Assembly (NCBI RefSeq): GCF_020283565.1
Contig: NC_060059.1
Location: forward strand, 1,681,501-1,745,500
DNA from: Trifolium pratense
Taxonomy: Eukaryota; Streptophyta; Magnoliopsida; Fabales; Fabaceae
Reading direction: 5' to 3'
Length of the DNA: 64,000 nt
Part shown: one piece after another, positions 36,306-48,200 of the stretch
Numbering within the stretch: the first letter of the stretch is position 1
How the letters are laid out: each line of letters starts with the position of its first letter
The notes under the pieces: generated by a model
Seen by the model: the letters and a program-made list of their open reading frames with translations, nothing else
What the model was told of the DNA's origin: nothing
Database searches by the model: none
Position numbers and translations under genes: made by a program

Positions 36306-37727
36306 ATGGGTGTTTTTAGAGGATTATCATTTCCTACTAGTTTTTTATTACTACTAGCTTTGGTGGTTTTGAATTTAGTGTGTCTGTGTAATGGAGGAAC
36401 AACTAGTACTTTTGTTAGGAAAGTTGAGAAGGGCATTAATATGTCACTTGATAGTGATGTGTTTGCTGTTCCTTCTGGTTATAATGCTCCCCAACAGGTT
36501 CATATAACACAAGGTGATCTTGTGGGGAAATCAGTGATCGTATCGTGGGTGACTGAGGATGAACCAGGGTCGAACACAGTGCATTACTGGAGTGCCGAGA
36601 ACAGCAGCAAACAGAAGAAGAAGTTAGCTAAAGGGAAAATTGTTACATATAAATTCTTCAATTACTCATCTGGTTTTATTCATCACACTACTATAAACAA
36701 TTTGGAGTACAACACCAAATATTATTATGAGGTTGGACTTGGGAACACAACAAGGAAGTTTTGGTTTATAACTCCTCCCGAAATTGGTCCTGATGTGCCA
36801 TACACATTTGGTCTCATAGGTGATCTTGGTCAGAGCTATGATTCAAACACAACACTTTCTCACTATGAATTGAACCCGAGAAAGGGACAAACAGTTTTGT
36901 TTGTTGGAGATCTCTCTTATGCGGATAACTTCCCGAATCATGACAATGTTCGGTGGGATACTTGGGGAAGGTTTGTAGAAAGGAGCACGGCTTATCAGCC
37001 GTGGATATGGACTGTAGGAAACCATGAAATTGATTTCGCACCAGAAATCAACGAAACCAAACCATTTAAACCTTATTCGCACCGATACCATACTCCTTAT
37101 AAGTCATCACAAAGTACTTCACCCTTTTGGTATTCTATTAAAAGAGCTTCAGCACACATCATTGTCTTGTCATCATATTCAGCTTATGGAAAATATACAC
37201 CACAGTACAAATGGCTTGAACAGGAGCTACCAAAAGTTAACCGGACAGAAACTCCGTGGTTGAGTGTTCTAATGCATTCACCTTGGTATAATAGTAACAA
37301 TCATCATTACATGGAAGGGGAAACAATGAGAGTAATGTATGAGCCATGGTTTGTTATGTACAAGGTTGATGTTGTGTTTGCTGGTCATGTACATGCCTAT
37401 GAAAGAACCGAACGTGTGTCGAATATTGCATATAATGTTGTAAATGGTATTTGTACTCCTATAAAAGATCAATCAGCTCCTGTATACATAACAATTGGAG
37501 ATGGCGGGAACCTCGGAGGCATAGAAACCAACATGACAGAACCACAGCCAGAGTACTCAGCATTCAGAGAAGCTAGCTTTGGACATGCCATTTTTGACAT
37601 AAAGAATAGAACACATGCTCATTATAGTTGGCATAGAAATCAAGATGGTTATTCTGTTGAGGCTGATTCTCATTGGTTTCTCAACAGATTTTGGAACCAA
37701 GTTGATGATTCCACAGCACATGTTTGA
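36306..37727 (+). CDS. Secreted purple acid phosphatase (PAP10/PAP12-like), intronless
   Basis: Predicted 473-aa high-molecular-weight plant purple acid phosphatase hydrolysing phosphate monoesters with a Fe(III)-metal centre in wall/apoplast or vacuole. ATG 36306 begins a signal peptide (~1-31, [18 protein letters not shown]). N-terminal fibronectin-III-like domain ([20 protein letters not shown]), then the metallophosphatase core with all ligands: D173 (GDLG), D202 and Y205 (GDLSYAD), N239 (GNHE), H324 (MHSPWY), H361 and H363 (GHVHAYER). Several N-glycosylation sites. One continuous frame with no intron, whereas group I PAP genes I know are multi-exonic, so possibly a retrocopy. Family members are induced by phosphate starvation; no P1BS element was confirmed here. 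Confidence 0.95.
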   Translation: MGVFRGLSFPTSFLLLLALVVLNLVCLCNGGTTSTFVRKVEKGINMSLDSDVFAVPSGYNAPQQVHITQGDLVGKSVIVSWVTEDEPGSNTVHYWSAENSSKQKKKLAKGKIVTYKFFNYSSGFIHHTTINNLEYNTKYYYEVGLGNTTRKFWFITPPEIGPDVPYTFGLIGDLGQSYDSNTTLSHYELNPRKGQTVLFVGDLSYADNFPNHDNVRWDTWGRFVERSTAYQPWIWTVGNHEIDFAPEINETKPFKPYSHRYHTPYKSSQSTSPFWYSIKRASAHIIVLSSYSAYGKYTPQYKWLEQELPKVNRTETPWLSVLMHSPWYNSNNHHYMEGETMRVMYEPWFVMYKVDVVFAGHVHAYERTERVSNIAYNVVNGICTPIKDQSAPVYITIGDGGNLGGIETNMTEPQPEYSAFREASFGHAIFDIKNRTHAHYSWHRNQDGYSVEADSHWFLNRFWNQVDDSTAHV

Positions 37728-39090
37728 TGTTTCCCATTAACACATTGATTTACTCCTCTTTTCACAAGAATACTCAATGTGATGTTAATCAATAAAGTCA
37801 TTATTATTACTATGTAATAATTGTATGTGGGTCAATACCCTACCACCATCAATTATTATGATTATCATTACCTTTCATTCTACTTTGTATAACTGTTTAT
37901 ATAAATAGTACAAAGGAACATGCATGTTGTATAACTTTAACAAGACTTCTCTGCTAGCTCATTTGCATTGTCATATCAGAGTTTCTCCATTAGCAAATTT
38001 GAGTTAAAAGTAGTTAATGCAGAATTAGGAGGAAACAAGAAAAGTAAATAAATTGTGACATGAATACAAATTGAGCAAATGGCATCCGATGGATTGTATT
38101 ATCATTATGATGACATTAGTATGAGTTTAGAGAATCTTAAACATGAACAAAATGACAAACTTAAATTTCCACAAATTACTCAAGTTCGTGTATGAATTTT
38201 TTTTTTTTTTTTTTGAATAAATTCATGTATGAATCTTAAAAGGACAGAACACTCCTGTAATAGTCCTTTTCTTCCACTAGGAGAGTCATATCATTCTTGA
38301 GATCTTCATACCTGCGTAGCTGTTTAGGGGTCTTTCCTTGGATCTGGTCTGCCACAGTCTGGCATGACATGTGAAGGTTTTTGGTTTGATGTCTCTATTG
38401 CATTCCATATACTATGTATAATAATATTGTGATTAGAAATAGTTACAAGAGGTACTGCAAAGAGAATTTGATACAATCCAAAATTTTAAGAGCGTAGATT
38501 ATATGAGTTATCTTACTTATATATTTTTCAACATTTATCTTTTTATCCAATATCAAACTTCTAACTAACATTTGACATACCGGCTACACATGACAGAGTC
38601 TTCAAGAAGAGGCCTACACAAAAAATTAGATATACGATAAAAAAATCCAAGTTGAACAATAAAAAAGAATTCTAAATTTAGCAAATGTTATTTTAGATGA
38701 ATAAGTCGAAAATAGATATCTTATATCAGGTAGTGGATAAGTAAATTAAAGTGTATATGAAAATTAGTTGTTCAATTAGTTGAAAAATGTAAAATGATAT
38801 AAAATAACTTTTTAATATTTTACGTTAGTATTTTAAATTTTTTTAATATTTAATATTATATATATTTTATTTAGTATTATCACATTTTAAAATGATAAAT
38901 GTAAAATAATATAAAAGAACATTTTCATTACGAATCATATTCAACTAAATATTTATTTTAAGTCACGCGATGCTCGTTAATTCTATTCCTCTAGTGGCCC
39001 GATAATCGATATAGAATTGAGAGTTTAATCCCATTCAATTTTATAGAACCGATTTGTTAGGTAAAGATTATGTCTACTTATAAACTATGA
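37728..39090. other. Intergenic, AT-rich; possible MYB/SANT-like relic
   Basis: No intact gene. On the minus strand, 38250-38375 reads QTVADQIQGKTPKQLRRYED, LKNDMTLLVEEKDYYRSVL, which resembles a single SANT/MYB (RADIALIS-like) repeat; it is isolated and I call it a possible relic only. T-run at 38197-38213. Confidence 0.4.
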
Positions 39091-40900
39091 CTAGAACATC
39101 GACCCGTGCGGTGCACGGGTCTAATTAGCTGTAAGATATATAATGATTAAATAATATATGATAATTCCAATAATGTAAGGTATATGAAAAAAGTTGAGTA
39201 ACATTAAACGATAGTTCAATAATAATTTTGGATAAATATTCATACAAAGAAAATTATGTTATATTACGAAAGACTTCCTTATAGACAACATTCGAAGTCT
39301 TAGTCGTATCTTCACCGTCGTCATCGATGATCAATATTTTTAATCATTTTCTAGAAGTAACTCTTGAAATTGCAACATACAACTGACCATGTGAAAACAC
39401 TGGCGATGAAAGATATATCCCAACATGCTTTAAAGATTGCCTCTGACTCTTATTAATAGTCATCGCAAAAGAAATCATTATAGGAAATTGTCTCCGTTGA
39501 AATTTAAAAGGAATTATCACGTCAGATGGTGTCAGAGAAAATCTAGGTATGAAAACCTGATTACCAATATTACTTCTTGAAATAAATTTTCCTTCAAGAG
39601 CACGTTTTCCCAATCTCGTAATAATAAATATTGTTCCATTGCATAATCCTAATTTTTAATTCAAATTCCTTAATAACATAACTGGAACTCCAACTTTAAG
39701 TCTCAACTTGTGATTTAGAAGTCCCGACGTAGAAATCGTGTTAAAAAAAATCGGGAGTATGAACATCATCCACTGTTTGACTGTCTACATTTTGTGTGAG
39801 TGTAGTATCATAACTCAAGTATGTTTTTTCTTCACCAGAAATTAAATCCAACATATAATCATTTATTGTGTCGACTATTGAATTTTTAGGAGCTAGTATA
39901 GCTCTATTTTGGAAATACGTTATATCGTTCATGTTTTGTAAAAATTTGGGATATGTGCTTTCAACGATAGAAGCAAGAGGATCACCTGAATTTGGAATCA
40001 ATAAATCTGATGGAATGTCAAGTTCTAAATCATCGTCGTTTTCATCTCCAATTTCCCCATCGCCAACACCCAAAACCCATTCAGAAAATAATTTTCTTTG
40101 TTCAACGTCTGCACTTGAAATACCACCGAGAAGCCTCATGTTTTTACTTAATGTTAAAACTTCACAAAATTTTTTTAAGAACCGAAGAATTAATAGTAGC
40201 ATGAACAACTTCTGGCCTTGTACCTTTGGGTATTACTGGTAGAATTTGTCTAAAATCTCTGCCAAAAACAACTTTTCAACCGAAGGGAATGTGTTTATTG
40301 TTTTTTATCAACAGACTTGAGAATATCTTTTAAAGTTCGATCAACAGCTTCGAAACAGTGTTTGTGCATCATTGGTGCTTCATCCCATATAATGAGGTTT
40401 GCTTTTTGTATTAATAGCGCCAAAGGGCTTTTAGGAACTATGATACATGTTGAAAACTTGTCAACATTTAGAGGAATACAAAATCTTGAATGTGTTGTTC
40501 TACCGCCAGGTATAAGCAATGTAGCGATCCCACTTGAGGCAACTGTTAAAACTATCTCACCTTTTGAGCGTAATGCGACTGACATGACCCTCCAAATAAA
40601 TGTCTTCCTTGTACCGCCATAACCACAAAGAAAAAACACACCATGTTTGTTTTCGTTAAATCTTGTCATGATTGTGTCATATACTTTATGTTGCTTTGAA
40701 GTCATAGTTAACATCAATCTAACATGTTCCTCAGCTAATGATTGTTTGTTATAATTCAATTCGTCGTGTATTAAACTATTTTGTATATCAGGAACTAATG
40801 ATGTGTCTGCTCTAGGCATTGGAGGATAATCTTTTAAACTCTTCCCACAACTACGTAACATCATCTCAATATCTCTTAGTGCATATTGTATCAATTGATC
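39091..40900 (-). mobile_element. Decayed Helitron: PIF1-like helicase remnant with 3' terminus
   Basis: Minus-strand fragments of a Helitron Rep-helicase C-terminal region: 40894-40295 (Walker A read GYGGTRKTFIW, Walker B LIIWDEAPM), 40208-39741 (KNMRLLGG, APKNSIVDTINDYML) and 39613-39344 ([30 protein letters not shown]). Frames are interrupted, so non-functional. The element ends, in minus orientation, with a perfect 9-bp stem hairpin GACCCGTGC/GCACGGGTC (39101-39121) a few bases before CTAG (39091-39094) and a target T, the classic Helitron 3' end. The 5' end and the Rep domain were not found. Confidence 0.82.
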
Positions 40901-42249
40901 ATCGGTTAATATTAAATCTGCAATGTTAAAATCAAAATAATGAATGTGATTAGTGACATGACTATGATTGTGTTTGGTTGTATTGCAAAAAAATTGATTT
41001 AGCAGAATTGAGTTTGATAGATTTGATTTTGGTTAAAAGTGAGTTAAACAGAATTGATTTATGTTTGGATACATTAACGTAAAAATAAAGGGTATTTATA
41101 AAAAATATCAATTCTTTTTCCATTAATCTTTTTTGACAAAATTCTTTTTCCAATTTTAAAAAACTACAATTTAATAAACTGCATAATAAATAATTTAAAA
41201 AGTGATATAAGTAAGGTTACATGAGACATTGAAATGTGAAAGATGGTTTTTTTTTTAATAGATTTAAATATTGTTGAAGGTGTTATAGTATGAGAATATA
41301 TATATAACTTTTCAAATCACACGTGATAATAACTTTTCAAATCTCACATGATAATTATTCTCTAAATTTATGATCTAGTAGAAAAAAAATCATTGATCAG
41401 GAAAGACATAAAAATATTTTGTGATGAATAATATAGTCAACAATAATTTTGATATGATATACTTTTAAAATTGATGGTGCTTATCAATTATTGCACATAA
41501 TTTTAATCACAATTGGTATACTTGCCATAGTGGTTAGAAATAAAATGGAGGGAAAATGAGAAAAACAAATTAGGGTTTAAAATTTGCTTATGTATACAAG
41601 CTTATAATATAAAAGATGTGAGACTCTTAAAATATTATATCACTAATTATTTTAGGAAATAAAAGACAAAATAATAGAAAGGATGTTATTGTGTTTGGAG
41701 AAAGATGATGAAATGGATGTTATCCTAACGAGAGGCCCAAACGTTACATCAAACTCATCTCTTCCCTACAACACCTAACGGCCTCACATTAACCTTCAAA
41801 GGGCTCTAATCCTATACTCACCAACATTCCATGATCATGCAATCATAGAGTCAAAGTCATCCCAATTCATCAATTTCATTGGTCAGAAAAATATCACCAT
41901 TTTTTTTAAACCAATTATCCGACTCAAAGACCGACTAACTTGGGATCAATCTCACCGTCCACTAGCAGAAACCAATTATCCGACTCAAAGACCGACTAAC
42001 TTGGGATCAATCTCACCGTCCACTAGCGGAAACCAATTGACACGAGAGAATTCAAACGTAGAGAGGAGACACTTTAAGGTCCCACCGAGCCTATGCCACC
42101 TGGCCGACACATGAGGGTGTAACATATCACTACTGTACACTGCTTCACACTGAATCATGAATCTATTATATATTACTATAGTCTACTCAAAATTCATCAT
42201 CATCATCATCATCACCACCTTCACTCGTTAAACTAATTAAGCTACTTGA
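40901..42249. other. Intergenic and HPR1 promoter region
   Basis: AT-rich; contains a dispersed repeat at ~40960-41110 related to SYF2 intron 1, and the tandem repeat listed separately. No gene. (ATC)n run at ~42193-42213 in the HPR1 leader. Confidence 0.5.
41909..42030 (+). repeat. 2 x 61-bp tandem duplication in HPR1 promoter
   Basis: Two adjacent, almost identical 61-bp units (AACCAATTATCCGACTCAAA ... CACCGTCCACTAGCxGA), differing by one base, plus the start of a third (AACCAATT). They lie 220-340 bp before the HPR1 start and carry CCAAT words. Regulatory effect is inference. Confidence 0.75.
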
Positions 42250-45200
42250 ATGGCGAAACCAGTGTCAATTGAAGTATGGAATCCAAATGGAAAATACAGA
42301 GTTGTGAGCACAAAATCAATGCCTGGAACTCGTTGGATCAATCTTCTCATTCAGCAAGATTGTCGTCTTGAAGTAATCAATTCTCTCTGTTTTTTTGCTT
42401 CATTCTTTCTTGAAATAATAGTTTCTAAGCATTGTATGTGTTTTTTAAATGTTTTGTAAATTCAGATATGTACTGAGAAGAAAACAATTCTATCGGTTGA
42501 AGATATCATTGCTTTGATTGGTGATAAGTGTGATGGAGTTATTGGACAGGTAATCAATCAATGAAATACAAGATTTTTATATTCATCATCAAATTAGGAA
42601 CTGATCAAAATTCAAGTTTTTTTTTTCTTCTTTGAAAATGATTTGAAATGGTGTTAGACTATATAGTGTGGTTTTTTTGTTGCTTTGAGGGTTAATTTTA
42701 TGATTTGAGATTATAGACCTCAATTTTAAATAGGTTTTTGTAATTTTGTTCAATATTTTTATTTTATCTTGTATTGTTTCATAGTACATAATATGATTTA
42801 AACTATGAGTTTAATTTTCGTGCACAATCGGTGTAAAAAGAAGTTTTACACTTGTCGTACATCACAAATTCACAACAAATCATGCGTGTGACTTTAAAAG
42901 TAATTATGATAAAAGTCAAATGTTTCTAACAATCTAATAGTTATGATTGATAGTGTAAAAACGGTTTGCACCGATGGTATATATAAATTGAATTCATAAA
43001 GTATATGTTAATGATATTGTGAATCAAAAGTAGAGGGGGAGACGAGTGTATATTTTAACATGAGAGGTAATGTAATTTAAGTATCTTCCAGGAAAGGGGA
43101 TTGTAAATTACTGAAAGTTTATTTACTATTGCAGCTGACTGAAGACTGGGGAGAAGAGTTGTTCTCTGCTTTGAGCAAAGCAGGAGGCAAAGCTTTCAGT
43201 AATATGGCTGTTGGTTATAACAATGTTGATGTCAATGCTGCTAACAAGTATGGCGTTGCCGTTGGAAATACTCCTGTAAGCTATCCCTTTTCCATCTCTC
43301 ATTTTTTCAGTAACTATGGTTACACTTTCATTTTAAATGCATGCGGTGGTCGTTGAGGTATCAGCTTAGTAATAAGAGTTAGGTCTTGTAACCTCAAGTA
43401 ATGGGAGTCAAATCCTCTCGGAGACGATTGTAAAACTGTCATTACTTGAGGTTACAAGACCTCAAGTAAAAAAAATGTATGCTTGTTACAACATTAATTT
43501 CATTCCTTGTTTTTGGTAGGGAGTACTCACAGAGACTACGGCAGAGTTGGCAGCTTCACTGACTTTGGCCGCTGCTAGAAGGATAGTTGAGGCAGATGAA
43601 TTCATGAGGGCAGGACTGTATGATGGATGGCTACCTCATCTGTATGAAAAATTATCCTTTTCTTGTTTTACTTTTATTTAGGAGTTTTGTTAAATATTGT
43701 GCAAGTTCTTCTTTGTTAGTCTTCATACGTTGAACTGTGAGTGTCGCGCGTACTCTTCAGAATGCTGGAATAACTGCTTGGCTTTTTGTTTCTCTGGCAG
43801 ATTTGTCGGAAACTTGCTCAAGGGACAAACAGTTGGAGTTATTGGAGCTGGCCGTATTGGATCAGCTTATGCAAGAATGATGGTAATTTTCAAATAATAA
43901 CTGTCTATTTGTCCCAATTCACGTTTACTTGATTGCGTTGATTTTTATTTTTTTTGTTATATGCTAAAGTTGTCACTAAACATTACTTGGTTTCCGAGTA
44001 CTTGGCATAAAATTGAAACGGTCACGATCCTCCTCAAAAGTTCTCACATCAGATGGATATCTAGAACAAGTTAAAATATAATCTACATTGGTCAATTTAC
44101 TGGGCTACCCTTCCAAAACACTATAACTTGAAATCTTGCAAGAAAATGCACTCTTTAGTTTGCAGATGTTAATGACTTTAATTTGACTATGATGCAATTT
44201 TTTTCTGTTGTATCAGGTTGAAGGGTTCAAGATGAACCTGATATACTTCGATCTCTACCAAGCTACACGACTTGAAAAGTTTGTCACAGGCATGTCCCTA
44301 TGTTATTTTTTTAAAATGATTTGTTGACTTTAAATCAAATTGACTAATAATCATTTTTCCTTATTCCAGCTTATGGTGCTTTCTTAAAGTCAAATGGTGA
44401 AACACCGGTGACTTGGAAAAGGGCAGCATCCATGGATGAGGTTCTCCAGGAGGCAGATATAGTAAGAATTTGATGCTGATAGTGAAAGTTTGCAGATATA
44501 AACATATCACATTCGATTATTCCAAATAATTTGGTTTATCATGAATTCTTTTGTAGATTAGTCTTCATCCTATCTTGGATAAAACTACTTATCATCTAGT
44601 CAACAAGGAAAGACTCGCCAAGATGAAGAAGGTAAGAGTTCAAGGAACAAATTCTTTTCTTTAACTTATTCATTCATGGCATCAAGTAATGCAAATTGTT
44701 AAGATAGAAGAGAAAAGGAAAATTGGAAAGAAGGATTCATTATTATTGAACTGAATGAATGTTAATACAGCAATAGCATCCTTATATACTGTGATCTAGG
44801 ATCTACTGTAAGCTAATGTGAAGCTAACATACACTAACTTATTCTACAAGTTAGTTATCAAAACTAAGACTTACACTACAAGTCAGTTACAAATCCTAAC
44901 TAACTGTGTACATATTTCTCCAATTTCTCATTGGTTAGATCATTTTTATTGATAGTTAACATCCTCCCACAAGCTGATGCTTGATATATATCGAGCAATC
45001 CAAGCTTGGACATGAAATGGTTAAACTTTGGCACTGGCAGAGCCTTTGTCAAGAAATCTGCTAGCTGATCTTGTGTTGCTATGGGAAGCAGTCTCATCAT
45101 TCCATTCTGCACCTTTTCCCTAACAATGTGACAGTCTATCTCTATGTGCTTAGTTCTTTCATGGAAAACTGGATTTGAAGCTATATGCAATGCACTTTGA

Positions 45201-48200
45201 TTATCACAAAACAAGACTGGCTGCTTTGTACATTCTATCTGCAAGTCTTTCAACAAGTATAGGAGCCAAGTCAATTCACAAGTTGCTGATGAAAGAGCTC
45301 TATATTCAGCTTCAGATGAAGACTTGGAGATGGTTGACTGTTTCTTTGCCTTCCATGACACAAGAGATGAACCAAGAAAGAAACAATAACCACTGGTGGA
45401 TCTTCTAGTATCTAAGCATCCAGCCCAATCTGCATCTGAGTATCCAAGTATCTGCAAATCTGAATTTCTGTGAAAGAGAAGGCCTCTTCCTGGATTATGT
45501 TTGAGATATCTAATAACCCTACATGCTGCTTTGTAGTGAGTAACAGTTGGATTATGTAGAAATTGGCTCAGCTGTTGTGTAGCAAATGTGATATCTGGTC
45601 TGGTGTTGGTGAGGTACAACAGTTTACCAACAAGTCTTCTATACAAACTTATGTCCTCAAATGGCTTACCATTATCTTGATGCAGTTTAATGGATGGATC
45701 TAATGGTGTGGAGGCAGGTTTAGATCCAAGCAAACCAGAATCATGAAGCAAATCCAGGCAATACTTTCTCTGAGATATACTTATCCCTTCTTTGGAGTGA
45801 GCAACTTCTAAACCAAGGAAATATTTCACAACACCTAAATCCTTAATTTTGAAATTGTTATCCAAGATAGTTTTAATTCTAGTTATCTCTTGTATATCAG
45901 TACCAGTCAAAATCACATCATCAACATATATTAACAATGCAGTAAAGTGACTTTGTTGATTGATTGTGAATAGAGAATAGTCAGATGTGGACTGTGTATA
46001 TCCCTCCTTGACTAACAAGGATGTGAGTTTCTCATACCATTTGCGACTAGCCTGTTTCAAGCCATATAAGCTTTTGAGTAACTTACAAACTTGATTAGGC
46101 TTAGCACACTGAACACCATCTGGGACTTTCATATACACATCCTCTTGCAGGTCTCCATGCAGGAAAGCATTGTTGACATCAAGTTGATGCACAATCCATC
46201 CCTTAATTGATGCTATGGCAAGTAACATCCTGACAGTGGTAAGCTTTGCAACTGGTGAGAAAGTATCAAAAAAATCCAGTCCCTCTATCTGATTGTAACC
46301 TTTAGCTACAAGTCTGGCCTTATATCTTTCAACAGTTCCATCAGACTTATGTTTGATTTTGTACACCCACTTACTCCCAATAGGCCTGATATTGGGTGGT
46401 AAGTCAACAATCTTCCAAGTACCAGTACGAGCCAAGGCCTCTAGCTCAGAATTCATAGCTTGAATCCAGTGTTCTGATTTACAAGCCTCACTATAGGTCT
46501 GTGGTTCTGTGTGTTGTGTGAGAGACAAAGTGTAGACACTATGTGAAGGAGATAAATGATCTAAAGAATGAAAAGAGGAGATAGGATAGAATGTACCTGA
46601 AGATGAAGATTGCAGTGAAGCACTTGATGAATTGCACACATAGTCAGACAGATGAGTTGGCTTATGTTTCACTCTTGCTGGTCTAACATTTGGTGGTGAA
46701 GGTGATGGTGATGAAGGGGAAGGAATGTCAATAGGTTGAATGGCTTCATTGGTAGTGAAGTCAGTTAGAAGTGTGGTTAATGGCCTTATGGATAATTCAT
46801 TAGGAGAATCAGCAGGTATATGATTTTCTGAAGGTGTAGAATCAAAAGTAGAATGATAATGCCAATGAATGGGTGAGTTATTGGCAGTATATGGTAGAAT
46901 ATGATCAAAATGGGTGACATTTCTAGAAATGAAAATGGTTTTACTATCTAGATCAAAGAGAATAGAACCCTTGACACCTTGCTTGTAGCCTAAGAAAACA
47001 CATTTTCTGCCTCTTGGTGACAGTTTAGATCTGTTGATGTTTAAAGTAGATGCATATGCAAGAGAGCCAAAAACCTTTAATTCATGCAAATTTGGTAAGG
47101 ATTGATAAAGCATTTCATATGGAGATTTATTTTGAAGAACAGGAGTGGAAATTCTGTTTATGATATATGTAGCATGTAAAACTGCATATGACCAAAAATT
47201 TTTAGGCAAATTTGAATGGTATAATAGAGCTCTAGCAATATTTAAAATGTGCTGATGCTTTCTCTCCACTCTACCATTCTGCTGTGGGGATTCAACACAG
47301 CTAGTTTGGTGTAAAATTCCTTTAGAAGCATAAAATTCATTTATAAGAAACTCAGGGCCATTATCTGACCTTACTATTTTGACTTGATGATTAAATTGAG
47401 TCTGAATCATTTTTATCAAATTTATAACATGATTCCTTGTTTCAGCTTTGGATTTCATTAAAACAATCCAAGTATATCTGCTATAATCATCTACAGCAGT
47501 AAGAAAATAAGAATGATGATGAAAAGATTTTATTGAAATAGGACCCCAAATATCAAAGTGAATTACATCATAAGCATGAGCTGCTTTATTAAAACTAGTA
47601 TTATAGGGAAGTTTCTTGTGCTTAGCAAGGTGGCAAACATCACATATTCCATTTGGATCTGCTGTTACATAGGGAAACTTATTGTGCAAGCTAGCTAGTC
47701 TAAGGTGGGAAGGGTGTCCTAATCTAAAATGCCAAAGGGCAGACTTAGGAATAGATTTGTGGTTAGAACCATCAATAGATGCCACATGAGCCACTTTATC
47801 TGTAAGCTTCAGATGATACAATCCATCATGTTCATCAGCTGAACCAATCATCTTCAAATTCTTCTTGTCCTGAATGATACAGTGTGTATTAGTAAAATTG
47901 ACTATGTAATGAGGTGATTGGCACAATTTTGAAACTGCTATCAAATTAATAGAGAAATTGGGAACAAATAGAACATTAGTAATGACAAATTGTGGTGAAA
48001 ATTGAACTGTACCAGAAAGCTTGGCAATAGCAAAATTTCCATTTGGAAGAGTAATATTGATAGGATTGATTTCAATATATGATTGAAACCAAGACAAAGA
48101 ACTACATATGTGGTGACTAGCACCTGAATCAATGATCCAAGTGCCAAGAACACATGCATTATGAAGGGAATGAGATATACCTTTGTGAATCACTGATGTA

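Noticed and set aside
38250..38375. MYB/SANT-like gene on the minus strand
   Set aside because: Only one partial repeat is readable, with no flanking exons or start; kept as a possible relic, not as a gene.
39868..40242. Plus-strand open frames over the Helitron region
   Set aside because: Antisense shadows of the minus-strand helicase remnant, which has recognisable motifs.
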